NCBI GenBank assembly: GCA_030374735.1
Contig: JASCIV010000326.1
Span: 1-24,381, forward strand
Reading direction: 5' to 3'
DNA length: 24,381 nucleotides
Origin: Gracilaria caudata
Taxonomy: Eukaryota; Rhodophyta; Florideophyceae; Gracilariales; Gracilariaceae
This document shows, one piece after another, positions 1-8,599 of the stretch. Position numbers and translations under genes: made by a program. The notes beneath the pieces were generated by a model. The model saw only the letters and a list, made by a program, of their open reading frames with translations, made no database searches and was not told where the DNA came from. The number at the start of each line of letters is the position of its first letter. The first letter of the stretch is position 1.

Positions 1-1400
1 TCTCTTTTCCACGCGTCATGGGCGCGACAGAAGGCGCGACCACGTTCTCTCTGGTGCACCAAGGGCGCGCTAACGCGCTCGATAACTTCTCTCCGCCCGC
101 CTCATCGATGCGAGCGTGAACAAGTGAAACTCTTCACTTCGGCGGCAGGAGTGTGGGCGACGGCGTGAACGTGGGCGAGGAGGTGCAGCGTGGAAGGTGC
201 ACTTTTATCTCCGCGCAGATATGAAAAAATCTTTTTCGGGGATTCTTCCAGTCGCTTGGAGACAATCCCCGAGATCCGCCACCACATCTACTATGGTAGA
301 CATGAGAGTTACCCAATTAGATTGCAAGCTGAAGTTGAGCTGGGTGGCTGTGAAGCAGTGCTAATTTACTGTCATGCACGTGGGTGCATATAAGTTTTCA
401 TAAACTTCATTCACTGGCTCGGATTCACTGTAAGGTTTCGTGAGAGTAAATGGCAACGCAATGTGTGTACAGTTACGTAAAGTGTGCATACTGTGGTGGC
501 GTTTCTGTGGAGGTGTCCTACTACTCCAGGGACACCCCCAACAGATGTTTTTCGTTAATTTATGGCTATCTCATTTGAGATAAGAGCGCAGCTTCCACAC
601 TGAGTTCTCCTCTCAGCCGTCACCACCCTCGCCGCGCGTTGCGTCGCGCGCGGCGAGACCCGACCACCTTCGCCAACGCGGCGACACCAACCGCCACCGT
701 CTCTTTTCGTGGGCGCCCAGCAAGTGCATGAAGACCGAATCGCTGGGCGCTCGTATGCAGAGGGAAGCGCACCGCTTCGCTTTGTTGATGTGTTACGGTC
801 ATTTTGTCGAGCGCATGCTATGAGATGCGCGTCATCTCGCGCAAACAGGACTTCGCGCCTGGCGCCGGTGGGCCTGGAGTAATCGCGCGTGCCGTCTCGC
901 GCGCACAGGAAAGTGATCCGTGCCGCCGTGCACGCATGGAAGAAAGAAAGCGTGTCGCACTGCCTTCGACGCACCAGCAGCGCTGTGCGCACAGCCAATA
1001 ATATTTCGCGCACCCCGTCGTGCGCATGAGTAGCTCCGTTGGGCGTCACTGAGCTTGCATGGAGGGGGAAGCATGCTGTCTCGCGCACGGACTGTGGGAC
1101 AAGCACAGCGCGCGCGCAAAACCAGTTAGTTGCGCGACGTCGAGCACATGAATGGAGAACAAAGAGGGCCGCCTTGCGCAGGCATAGCCAGTGTATTGTG
1201 CGCCAGCGTTGCACACAACCACACATGGCAAACTAACTGTGCAGCTTCCAATCGAATCAGGCATTGATGGCGTGACCTGCAGCTTGCTGACAACATGTCA
1301 CAGGATGGTGAGCTCGGCTAGGACAAGATGTTTCCCGCTACTCTTGTAACGGTTCATCTCTAGAAATAGAATACCCTAGTTTACGAACCTATGCTAGCTT
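1..1400. other. Non-coding stretch, GC-rich in part
   Basis: I see no supportable gene here. Between about 600 and 1240 the DNA is rich in CG and GCGC steps, and short variants of TCTCGCGCRCAGG recur (near 832, 894 and 1079), suggesting an old degenerate repeat. The open frames that cross this part on the minus strand encode low-complexity Cys/Arg/Ala-rich peptides, as expected from GC-rich DNA, and have no recognisable domain. A palindrome related to those at 2347-2473 lies at 285-306. Confidence 0.5.
285..306. repeat. Imperfect palindrome related to the 2347 and 2447 elements
   Basis: The core TCTACTATGGTAGA is an inverted repeat with a single G:T-type mismatch next to its centre. It shares TCTACTAT and GTAGACAT with the two palindromes about 2 kb to the right. 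Outer arm bases are less well matched than in those copies, so this may be an older or independent copy. Confidence 0.45.
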
Positions 1401-1443
1401 TAGCACTATGCAAGGTAAGAGTGAATTCAGTTTATCGATTGTC

Positions 1444-1451
1444 TATATAAA
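1444..1451 (+). promoter_or_regulatory. TATA-like box before the pyrimidine-rich tract
   Basis: The sequence TATATAAA is followed within 60 bp by a long C/T-rich run, an arrangement resembling a promoter and leader. No convincing coding frame follows: the ATGs at 1657 and 1668 open only very short frames. It could drive a non-coding transcript, or a gene whose exons I cannot resolve. Confidence 0.25.
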
Positions 1452-1489
1452 CCCCTGGGATGACGCCCTCAGCACCGACTTCCGTCTCG

Positions 1490-2330
1490 GGGAGACCACT
1501 CCCCTTTTCCCTCAGACCACCTCTTCTCTCTCTTTTGTCTGGGCACCCCCACCCTCCTTTAGCGCAGTCTGCGCCTCCCTTGCCCTCAACCTTCTTTTCC
1601 CTCTCTCTCTTTCTTGTGGCACGGTTTGGTCTCCCGCCCCGACAACAGCTCGCGCAATGCGGCACCATGACGGGCTTGTCATGCACTGCTAAGAGAACTG
1701 TTGGTTGTCATTGAACCTTCAGTCTACTACAGAAGATTCTCTTCATCCCGTTTTGGTTGTTGTCGTCTTGTTCGTTTGTTCTGTTCATTTGTTCTATTGA
1801 TTTGGTCTATCCCCCTGTTTTGTTTTCTTTCAGCTACGAATTTGGTTCTTTCCTTTTTTCCGTCTTCCATGCACATCTATTCTACTTATCAGGTCACCCC
1901 AGCTTTCTTCAAGTCCGTCTACCTCGTTACGTCATCTGTGGTTTCTCAAATTTCTCTCAGAGTGGGATTGTGTTGTTCTTTTAAGTTGGATTTGAGCCGC
2001 GTTTTAGGCCTTAAGAGTGTCCTTGCGTGTTGGCTCTAATCTAGTGATCTTTTTGTTTACTTGATCGTTTTTTTGTTTTTTCTTGGAGTTCTGATCTGTT
2101 GGCGTTATGTGCCCATTGGTTTTTCTGGTATTCTTGATTTTATCTATCGTTTATCTTTGGCTATCAATTTGCTACTCTGTTTCCGTGGGCATAGGCTTCT
2201 TCTTATTCGTTTTGTTTTCCTTACAAACCAGTGAGCTACAACTATTGGTTTGTCTTGCCTCTCTAGGCTGGTACTCTGGAGCACTTGCGTTGTCACCACC
2301 CGCACCGTTTTTCTTTTTCTCAAAATGGTG
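1490..2330 (+). other. Long pyrimidine-rich, A-poor tract
   Basis: The plus strand is strongly pyrimidine-biased; by direct count 50 of 60 bases are C/T in 1501-1560 and 47 of 60 in 1801-1860. The first part is C/T-rich and the later part mainly T-rich, with several TTTCTTTCAG or TTATCAG-like ends such as 1826-1833 and 1883-1892. This resembles a leader plus a long U-rich intron more than coding sequence. Open frames here encode only Leu/Phe/Ser-rich peptides that follow from the base bias. No gene is claimed. Confidence 0.5.
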
Positions 2331-2346
2331 TTCACACATACTATAT

Positions 2347-2374
2347 GCTTATGTCTACTATAGTAGACATAAGC
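2347..2374. repeat. Perfect 28-bp palindrome
   Basis: Two 14-base arms (GCTTATGTCTACTA and its exact reverse complement) meet with no spacer. The bases outside 2347-2374 do not pair. It is the best preserved of three related elements in the window. It might be a dimeric DNA-binding site, a hairpin-forming element or a mobile-element end; the sequence alone does not say which. Confidence 0.8.
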
Positions 2375-2446
2375 GAAAAACACACTTGGCAGGCCTACAA
2401 CCAATCGGTACCAGTGGCAAACGCGTTTCACCCAATGAAATGCTGA

Positions 2447-2473
2447 GCTTATGTCTATCATAGTAGACATTAG
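2447..2473. repeat. Imperfect palindrome, direct copy of the 2347 element
   Basis: This is a second copy 100 bp downstream, with the same GCTTATGTCTA left arm and TAGTAGACAT right arm, two changes near the centre and one in the outer arm. Similarity extends past the palindrome: both copies are followed after 13-14 bp by CTTGGC and preceded by TTCACMCA...ATGC-like sequence. The two sites are therefore an old direct duplication of about 60-70 bp, not independent hairpins. Confidence 0.65.
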
Positions 2474-2490
2474 AGATGTCTGACTTGGCT

Positions 2491-3470
2491 TATTATATTT
2501 CAAAAATAAGGCTTATTTTGCTTAATTAAAAACCGCTAATACAGTGTTCACCTGTTACCTTTTACTCTCAGCTACCCTTATCAGGATTCCTTGTTGCGGG
2601 TAACGTATAACGGCGCAAACATCTCGTTTTTGCCAATCACATTTCGCCTTACCGGTACATTATTTGAACTTCCATTGAAAGAGAACGCTTTCTACTTATG
2701 CTCCGCAGAAAGGCAAACGCGTCCGTTATTTAAAGTGACAGCAGTGGGATAACATTTGTGTCTTTCTGAGATAATTTCGGGGTAGTGAAGATATCGTCGC
2801 CGCGACCTTGTTATTGTATGTGCTCATATGCTTCCCCATGTAACTGAGTTGTTGAGTAGAGTGCTTATCCGTAAATAAGTTTAATACAGAGTGCACGAGG
2901 AAGATTCATAGGTATTGACATATCGACCATAACCCACAGACTTCCCGCACTTGAAAAGGCATTGTTGCCTTTGAAGAAGTGAACTCTACTCGTTCACAGC
3001 TCCACGCACGGGCCTTTTTCGCTATGCAGATAAGACAGAGCCGTAGTGCAAAAATAAACACAGACGGAGCATATCTTGTTAAACAACCGAGGTGGGTGAC
3101 AATGCCCATCTGCAGCCCTCATTCCGAGAACATGACCATGGACTCGCCTGTTTCTCGTTTCATTGTTACTCCTAGAAGAAACTGATGAAAAAAGGTAGGT
3201 GTATGACAGTAGTGAATTTGTGATGTCGACAATTCGTCTGGACATTCTTTACTGCCAGCATTCCATATCACATCTTAGAAACGCGTTCTGAAACTCGTGT
3301 TCGAAATTGACTCTTGACCCCCACGTCTTCAATACAGAACTGCAACAACTTTTCAACATTGTTAAAACGAAGGTAGGCACAATTAGTTTCTAGGTGGAAT
3401 GTAGTCGGCAGCAAAGATGCCTAAGTCGAGGCTGAGAACAACGCCAAGAGCAGCTCATGATTAATTTCGT
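2491..3470. other. Intergenic DNA, nothing recognised
   Basis: There is no long frame with a protein-like composition, no RNA gene that I can recognise and no clear repeat. It runs up to the TATA box of the first secreted-protein gene. Confidence 0.5.
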
Positions 3471-3475
3471 AAAGG

Positions 3476-3483
3476 TATAAAAG
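3476..3483 (+). promoter_or_regulatory. TATA box of the first secreted six-Cys gene
   Basis: TATAAAAG, preceded by GG as in the paralogue at 8549-8556. Transcription would be expected to start near 3506. That places the poor-context ATG at 3499 at or before the transcript start and leaves 3522, 3567 and 3591 as usable starts. Confidence 0.6.
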
Positions 3484-3590
3484 AGTCTGTTTAACACAAT
3501 GGAGTCATCTCGACTTTCTCGATGTCACGGCTACGACTCTTGCGTCTTCATCTAATTTCACCGTACATGCCATTCTCACATATCTCTATC

Positions 3591-4196
3591 ATGCCTTTTC
3601 TCAAACTCATCGCTCTAATGTTCCTTGGTACCATCCTGTTTAAGACCGAAGTTAATGGGATGCCGATGTCGACCGCAGCAGATTCTAACGGAACAGAGAC
3701 CTGCCTCGCCATCAATGCTCGTAATGTTTTGGAGGATGAAGTTCCACCTACCATTCCAACCAACGTGCTGCTCACAGGATGCATAGAAGCCATCAACGAT
3801 ACGTTCGTTTTCAATGCCGGTAAGGTAAACGTGGACACTCTGGGTGTTGAGTGCGAGGATGTACCTCTTTTCTCTATCACCGATGGGGAGACTACGGCAT
3901 TCCCAATTGGAGATCTGCCTTCGGTTTGCATGAACGATTTTTGCGTACTTTATGGTGTTGTAGACCAGACTGTTTTGCTCTCTGCTGCGCTTTCGGAAGG
4001 GGAATTGGATGAAATTCGAGCAGCCGGGATAGATATTCCGTTTTTGGTTACGGACGTTTTATATAATTTCGACGGATTGCTAGAGCAGTTTGCTAGGTCA
4101 CTTCTTCGAGCGTTTCTCAACAGCTTTACTGACCCACTAGCTCTTCGCACGATGGCCTTCCTTGGATCTTCGGAGGTGACTTGTTCGATTGTCTAA
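3591..4196 (+). CDS. Secreted six-cysteine protein, family copy 1
   Basis: A 201-residue protein of no family I recognise. From the ATG at 3591 it begins with a clear signal peptide: hydrophobic residues 3-17, with likely cleavage after Gly23. Six cysteines at 38, 64, 88, 113, 118 and 198 match the spacing of the two neighbouring paralogues almost exactly. Shared motifs are C-x3-PLFS (88-95), C-x4-CVLY (113-121), VLLSA (128-132), IPFL, the FDGLL segment and the LRTMAFLG stretch before the last cysteine. N-glycosylation sequons occur at N33 and N69. In-frame ATGs also exist at 3522 and 3567. I chose 3591 because it has A at -3, gives an ordinary signal peptide and puts the cysteines in register with copy 2. 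It lacks the C-terminal Cys-x-Cys tail of the other two copies. An extracellular or cell-wall role is inferred only. Confidence 0.85.
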   Translation: MPFLKLIALMFLGTILFKTEVNGMPMSTAADSNGTETCLAINARNVLEDEVPPTIPTNVLLTGCIEAINDTFVFNAGKVNVDTLGVECEDVPLFSITDGETTAFPIGDLPSVCMNDFCVLYGVVDQTVLLSAALSEGELDEIRAAGIDIPFLVTDVLYNFDGLLEQFARSLLRAFLNSFTDPLALRTMAFLGSSEVTCSIV

Positions 4197-4773
4197 TCGT
4201 GTGTGTCCGTAGAGGATAAGCAAAACTCTTGGATCTTTTGTTCTGTACTCGGTTTGTTTCCGTACATTGCTTGCTATGCGTCATACGAATGAGATAAGTT
4301 ATCTGTAGAAATCTATTTCTAAATAGTAAATCTCACTCAGAACTTTCAGTTTGCCACTTGAAACCGTTGGTGGGGCGTGATTATCAAGGGTTTGGAATTG
4401 ATGGTTCCCAGTCTCAAGTGCTTTTCGCATATGTGCTAGTGGACCATGCGAAATGCATTGGTGCCTGCTTTACAGTTGCACCACTATCAGGCTGGCTGAA
4501 GGTTACTTCGATTCGCGAAGGATAAAACTATATTGGGACGGCCCGCTGCGACGACTTCTCTCTTACTAATTTGCTTGTCCTTGTTGCTCGGCATCAGCAT
4601 CAGCTGCGGCAACAGCTCCTACACGTCATGCAGGTTCTGCGGTGAACGCACAGCACCTTCGTCGAGTAAGATGTGAAGGGCACTGGCAAGCGACGCAAAG
4701 ACGAGATCAAAAGTGGGAAGCGCCCATCGTATATCTACATGAAAGTTCTATTTACAACAAAGGAGCATAGAGG
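4197..4773. other. Spacer between convergent secreted-protein genes
   Basis: This 577-bp stretch separates the 3' ends of copies 1 and 2. It must hold both 3' UTRs. I see no frame or RNA worth calling. Confidence 0.5.
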
Positions 4774-5412
4774 TTAACTTTGACAGAAACAAGGAGCCAC
4801 CGGGAATGAACATGTGGTTGCAGAAGTGCTCAGGAACGCTATCGCCCTCAGATCAATCTCTCCACTCACGTTCTGCGCGAATGCAGAAAGCATGCGACTG
4901 GCAAACGTCTGAAGCATGCCGTCGAACGCAAACGACAACGTGGTCCTCAAGAAGGGCACTCTCGAGCCTTGAATGCCCCGAAGTGACGGAACCTGATCCT
5001 CGGATATGAGCGCTGAGAGTAGCACCTGATTACCTGTAGCCTCGAAGAACACACATAGTCCGTTCTGGCAGAAGGATTGCTTGCTGCCGACGGGCATGTC
5101 CAGACGGTCTGCCTCTTCGTCGAATGAGATCAGTGGAGTGTTGTCGCAGAGCACGCTGGAGCTTACGGAGCTTCTTTGGCCGGAGAAGTGGGTGACAACC
5201 GTGCCCTGTTTGGTTGAACAGGTGAGCAGAATAGCGGCTGCTTCGTACGTGGTGGGGAACGTTTGGTCCAGAGCTTTTCCGTTGTCCACTCGCAGACACG
5301 GCTGATCCACAAACGTGGTGGACCCGTCGGAGGGCACGAGCGGCATACCGAGAATGAGTTGTTGCATGCAGAAGAGGCAGAAGAGCGAGCGAAGCGTGTT
5401 TCTGGGGAACAT
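4774..5412 (-). CDS. Secreted six-cysteine protein, family copy 2
   Basis: A 212-residue paralogue of the proteins at 3591-4196 and 7797-8474. Residues 1-22 form a signal peptide (hydrophobic core about 7-21) followed by Gly-Met-Pro, the same junction as in copy 1. The six family cysteines are 39, 65, 89, 115, 120 and 201, and two more at 208 and 210 form a C-terminal Cys-x-Cys shared with copy 3. Family motifs present are C-x3-PLISF (89-97), C-x4-CVFF (115-123), GNQVLLSA (127-134), VPFL, FDGML and IDLRAIAFL. There is an N-glycosylation sequon at N181. A TATA box lies about 105-110 bp before the ATG, and the leader between them is C-rich. The function is unknown; the protein is probably exported and disulfide-bonded. 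Confidence 0.88.
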   Translation of the reverse strand: MFPRNTLRSLFCLFCMQQLILGMPLVPSDGSTTFVDQPCLRVDNGKALDQTFPTTYEAAAILLTCSTKQGTVVTHFSGQRSSVSSSVLCDNTPLISFDEEADRLDMPVGSKQSFCQNGLCVFFEATGNQVLLSALISEDQVPSLRGIQGSRVPFLRTTLSFAFDGMLQTFASRMLSAFAQNVSGEIDLRAIAFLSTSATTCSFPVAPCFCQS

Positions 5413-5515
5413 GTTGTCGACAAGCTGTGTGGGGCGGGAAGAGAAGGATGCGGAAGGTGGTTGCTCGTGAAGGGGTGACTGCTGCGCGTCGGTGGAGGGA
5501 TGCGGATGGAGGATG

Positions 5516-5524
5516 TTTTATATA
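5516..5524 (-). promoter_or_regulatory. TATA box of secreted six-Cys gene copy 2
   Basis: On the minus strand this reads TATATAAAA, which predicts a leader of roughly 80 nt before the ATG at 5412. A perfect 12-bp palindrome, CGGTACGTACCG, at 5527-5538 abuts it on the upstream side. Confidence 0.6.
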
Positions 5525-5526
5525 GG

Positions 5527-5538
5527 CGGTACGTACCG
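5527..5538. promoter_or_regulatory. 12-bp palindrome next to the TATA box
   Basis: CGGTACGTACCG is perfectly self-complementary and sits three bases upstream of the TATA box of copy 2. It could be a binding site for a dimeric regulator. No equivalent is visible beside the TATA boxes of copies 1 and 3. Confidence 0.3.
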
Positions 5539-7796
5539 TAGACGAGAGCGCGTTGGGCGGGGTGGCTGCAGAATTTTGGCACTGTTGCCATCACGAAGAT
5601 CCTCTTTTGCTCATGCTGCAGTCTGCTGTATTCAAAGCTTCATCACAGTTTGGGAGCGTGGATCACAATAAGGGTCTGGCCGCTCCGAAATGGGCAAATT
5701 CGAGCGCATTGATTTGTGTGATAGAGCTTCATATCTGCAGCGCTTGGCAACTTACATAAACGTTGTTCATGTTTGGATAAGCAAGCAGTCAGGGAGTGCG
5801 ATATTTGCCCTTTCCAGCACTGCTTCCTTCGAGGCGAGGTATCGCTCTCAGATCGCATGGCGATCTACGCGTCATGCTGAGCTTTCTGTATGCTCGTGAA
5901 CTTGAGCAAGCAGGCGCGAATCGCGCTTCCCGCCGCCCCCTTCCATTATAGACTGCCGTTCCCAGTGCTGCCGCTCTGCAACGTACCCTTCGTACAAACA
6001 GCCGACCTCACGAATTCGGCGCGCAGCGCTGCTGTTGGCAGCCATGATTCCAGGCTTACACTGTCATCCGCTGCGGGTACCATCGCTTCCGTTCAGCCGC
6101 GTTCATACAGCGCTTACAACTGTGTTGCGGCGCGTCGTTACGTACGAATTCGGTAACGAGCTCTAACGGAATTGGGCGGAAGAATCTCAGGGCAACCAGC
6201 GGCCAGCTATGCCAACAGCTGCCATACCTTCATCACTTCCTTCGGCAACAACGGAGCTGAATGTGCCTGCATCAGCATCTTCTCCGAGAGCGTCGTGGAA
6301 ACTGCGAAGACGAAACAAGGCACACCATCCACTACTGGAGGATATATATCCTAGTCAGGCGGTAAAACTTGTGACTAGTTCACTCCCTGACAATATGTGC
6401 GTGCTGTGCGTTTGCAATTCCACACACGAAGAAGGGACAGCAGAAACAATGCCCTTGTTCGAGGATGGCACGTAGGCATTCGACCTCAACACTTCGAACC
6501 TGTGTTGCTACCTGGTTACCCGTACCTGAACTTATGCACACTGATGTTACTGCGTGCGTGTCACCTTTCGCATATGCGCTTTCAAAGATCTTACAGTTAT
6601 TTGATGTAAAGCGAGCTGGCACGCTTTACCATTGGAAACGCTCTTCCTCATAAAACTTGGAGTATGTGCTTATTTTCTTCATCTCCTGACTCTCCTCACT
6701 TCGGCAACCAAAATGAACTCCAATGTCTCATACAGAACCGAGCGGAAGTGTGGACTACCCTTTCTCAATTTCGCACACAACGGAGAAGAAAGGAACTTCA
6801 GTTGCTCTCATGTCAACCCCGTCACCAATGCTCACAGACATCACACTGGGGACTCCCCCTCCGCTGCGATAGCAATGAAGCCCTCAGCTTTCTACCCATA
6901 GACATAACTTTCTTTGTGATTCGATAAAAGAAGGCACCATCAGTACAAACTGCTGTCCACTTTCATTGTTTCTTCATCTCATATCACGCCCCAACAAAAG
7001 CCTGCACGTCATTCTCTCTCTCTCACAAGAAACGCACACAATTCTCGTATACTCCAAGAATTGTGCAGTCGTTCAATTTCTTTCACACCGCAACTACGTG
7101 CTCTTATTAGCGTAAAACAGAGCGTTGCGAAATGCATCTGTACGTACCGTTGTATCGAACGCGTACTTCATCGACGACAACCACAAGTTCATATGATATT
7201 TAATCAAAGCCCAAGCACAACCCATTTCAACCCTCTGACATGTCGTCTACAAGCGACCCGAACTTGGTTACCTATTCGCCGCTGCCGTCAACAATGAGCG
7301 CCATACATCCGTCTTTTCCACATTTCACTGTTGTTTTCTTTTCTTCGGCTTCAACCTCAGGCTGTTCAACGCCAAGAACTTGAAAGTCGTGCTCGGGGGC
7401 TGTCGGTTAGAGAGAACGTCAGAACTTCACCTTTAATCATAGAAAGATCCATTTTGAAACAGTCTCTCATTGAGCAACACCAACATCACAGGAGCGTGAT
7501 GCAACTCATCACTGAGTTGAAGCGTTCCTACCTTTCTTACTTTGCGAAGCTTTGCGCTCCAAGCGATGAACATGATTTATGCGAATCTGAACAACAGTTG
7601 TATTTATTTGTCTTTATCACAGAGAATACGAAAAATAGGCTTGTTCACACTAACCGTGATCAAGTTAAAACGCAGGTCCAGTTTGATCTATACGTCTAAA
7701 CATCTTTGTCAAGGACAACCCATCACGAAAACGATCAAAACGCATTCTCTTTCTCATTGTACATAATTAAGTGCAGAAAGTCCAGATTCTTCGAGT
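5539..7796. other. Intergenic DNA, nothing recognised
   Basis: About 2.2 kb between two minus-strand family members. It has only short, overlapping open frames of unremarkable composition; the longest, 7331-7699 on the plus strand (122 codons), has no motif I recognise. A 14-bp palindrome, AGGATATATATCCT, is at 6339-6352. No additional or broken copy of the secreted family was found here by eye. Confidence 0.45.
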
Positions 7797-8474
7797 TCAC
7801 CTTCGGCTGCAAGTGCAAGAGACCCTCGGAAACCTACATTGTGATTTCGTAACGCCTAGGTACGTCATGGCTCGAAGGTCAATTGATCCCGTAACTCCTT
7901 TGTTGAATGCCTCAGCTTGCGCTTCTGCGAACTTCTTAAGCATATCATCATCAAAGTCGTAAAACACCTCAGTAGGGAGAAAAGGTATCCTTAAATCTCG
8001 CCTGGCGGCAAGTTTCGGGGCCTCTTCGGGAATAATTGCTGCAGAGAGAAACACCCTATTCCCCCTGGCTCGGTAGAACACGCAAGTTTCTTCAAGACAA
8101 ACGAACGGCAGACGGAATGGCGAAAGATCCACAGAAGTTTCTTCATCACTGTACGAAATCAACGGAGATTCTTCGCAAACAAATTCAGATTGGAACAGAC
8201 TGAGTTTGCCTGGATAATGGGTAACTATTCCAGCGGTTTTCTCGGAACATGCGAATAGGGTGTCTGCTGCTTCGAAGTCGAAAGGGAATGGTTCAGAGAT
8301 GACATTCTTGCCATTGAGAAGGAGACAAGATTCGGTTCTTGTGCTTGTTGTAGTAAACGGGATTCTTGGTATGAAGATGCCTTTCATGGGTCCTCGGCGG
8401 GAATCTGAGTCGTCTCCATCTGCCAAAGTCAAACAGAAGAGAAGAAGAATAGGTAAGGCGGAAAGAGTTTTCAT
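7797..8474 (-). CDS. Secreted six-cysteine protein, family copy 3
   Basis: A 225-residue paralogue of copies 1 and 2. Starting at 8474 it has a textbook signal peptide (residues 1-20, Leu-rich core 7-17, cleavage near Ala18-Gly20). An upstream in-frame ATG at 8534 exists, but it lies only about 22 bp after the TATA box and so probably precedes the transcript start. Family cysteines are 50, 76, 100, 126, 131 and 213, with a further Cys220-x-Cys222 tail as in copy 2. Motifs are C-x3-PLISY (100-108), C-x4-CVFY (126-134), GNRVFLSA (138-145), IPFL, YDFDDDML and IDLRAMTYLG. A linker of about 10 extra residues before the first cysteine is rich in Thr, Ser and Arg. It is probably extracellular; the role is unknown. 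Confidence 0.87.
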   Translation of the reverse strand: MKTLSALPILLLFCLTLADGDDSDSRRGPMKGIFIPRIPFTTTSTRTESCLLLNGKNVISEPFPFDFEAADTLFACSEKTAGIVTHYPGKLSLFQSEFVCEESPLISYSDEETSVDLSPFRLPFVCLEETCVFYRARGNRVFLSAAIIPEEAPKLAARRDLRIPFLPTEVFYDFDDDMLKKFAEAQAEAFNKGVTGSIDLRAMTYLGVTKSQCRFPRVSCTCSRR

Positions 8475-8548
8475 TTTGACGAAGGCAGCTTGAACGAAAT
8501 AAGGGTGTATGTGAATAACCTGGTAGAGGTACAACAGCCATCGTTATT

Positions 8549-8556
8549 CTTTTATA
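8549..8556 (-). promoter_or_regulatory. TATA box of secreted six-Cys gene copy 3
   Basis: On the minus strand it reads GGTATAAAAGA, identical over these 11 bases to the copy 1 promoter. An RNA start about 30 bp downstream, near 8525, leaves a leader of about 50 nt before the ATG at 8474 and excludes the ATG at 8534. Confidence 0.6.
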
Positions 8557-8599
8557 CCGTGCTGCGGGTGAACGAAACAACAAAACTTCGCTCAAGAAC

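Noticed and set aside
555..1226. 223-codon open frame on the minus strand
   Set aside because: The product is a Cys/Arg/Ala-rich low-complexity peptide with no motif. Frames on both strands are open here because the DNA is GC-rich and poor in stop codons.
1701..2039. 112-codon hydrophobic frame on the plus strand
   Set aside because: Its Leu/Phe/Ser composition follows from T-rich DNA, its first codon is not a well-placed ATG, and overlapping frames look the same.
2347..2490. Palindromes as Helitron or LTR ends
   Set aside because: The TG...CA core suggested LTR or transposon termini, but I found no matching distant ends, no target-site duplications and no element-encoded protein between the copies.
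3522..3590. Upstream in-frame start of secreted copy 1
   Set aside because: The ATGs at 3522 and 3567 have T at -3 and would put an Arg/Leu-rich extension before an otherwise complete signal peptide; 3591 matches copy 2 in length and cysteine register. Not excluded.
7331..7699. 122-codon frame on the plus strand
   Set aside because: The composition is fairly normal, but there is no motif, signal, promoter or splice evidence, and a frame of this length is expected by chance in 2 kb of spacer.
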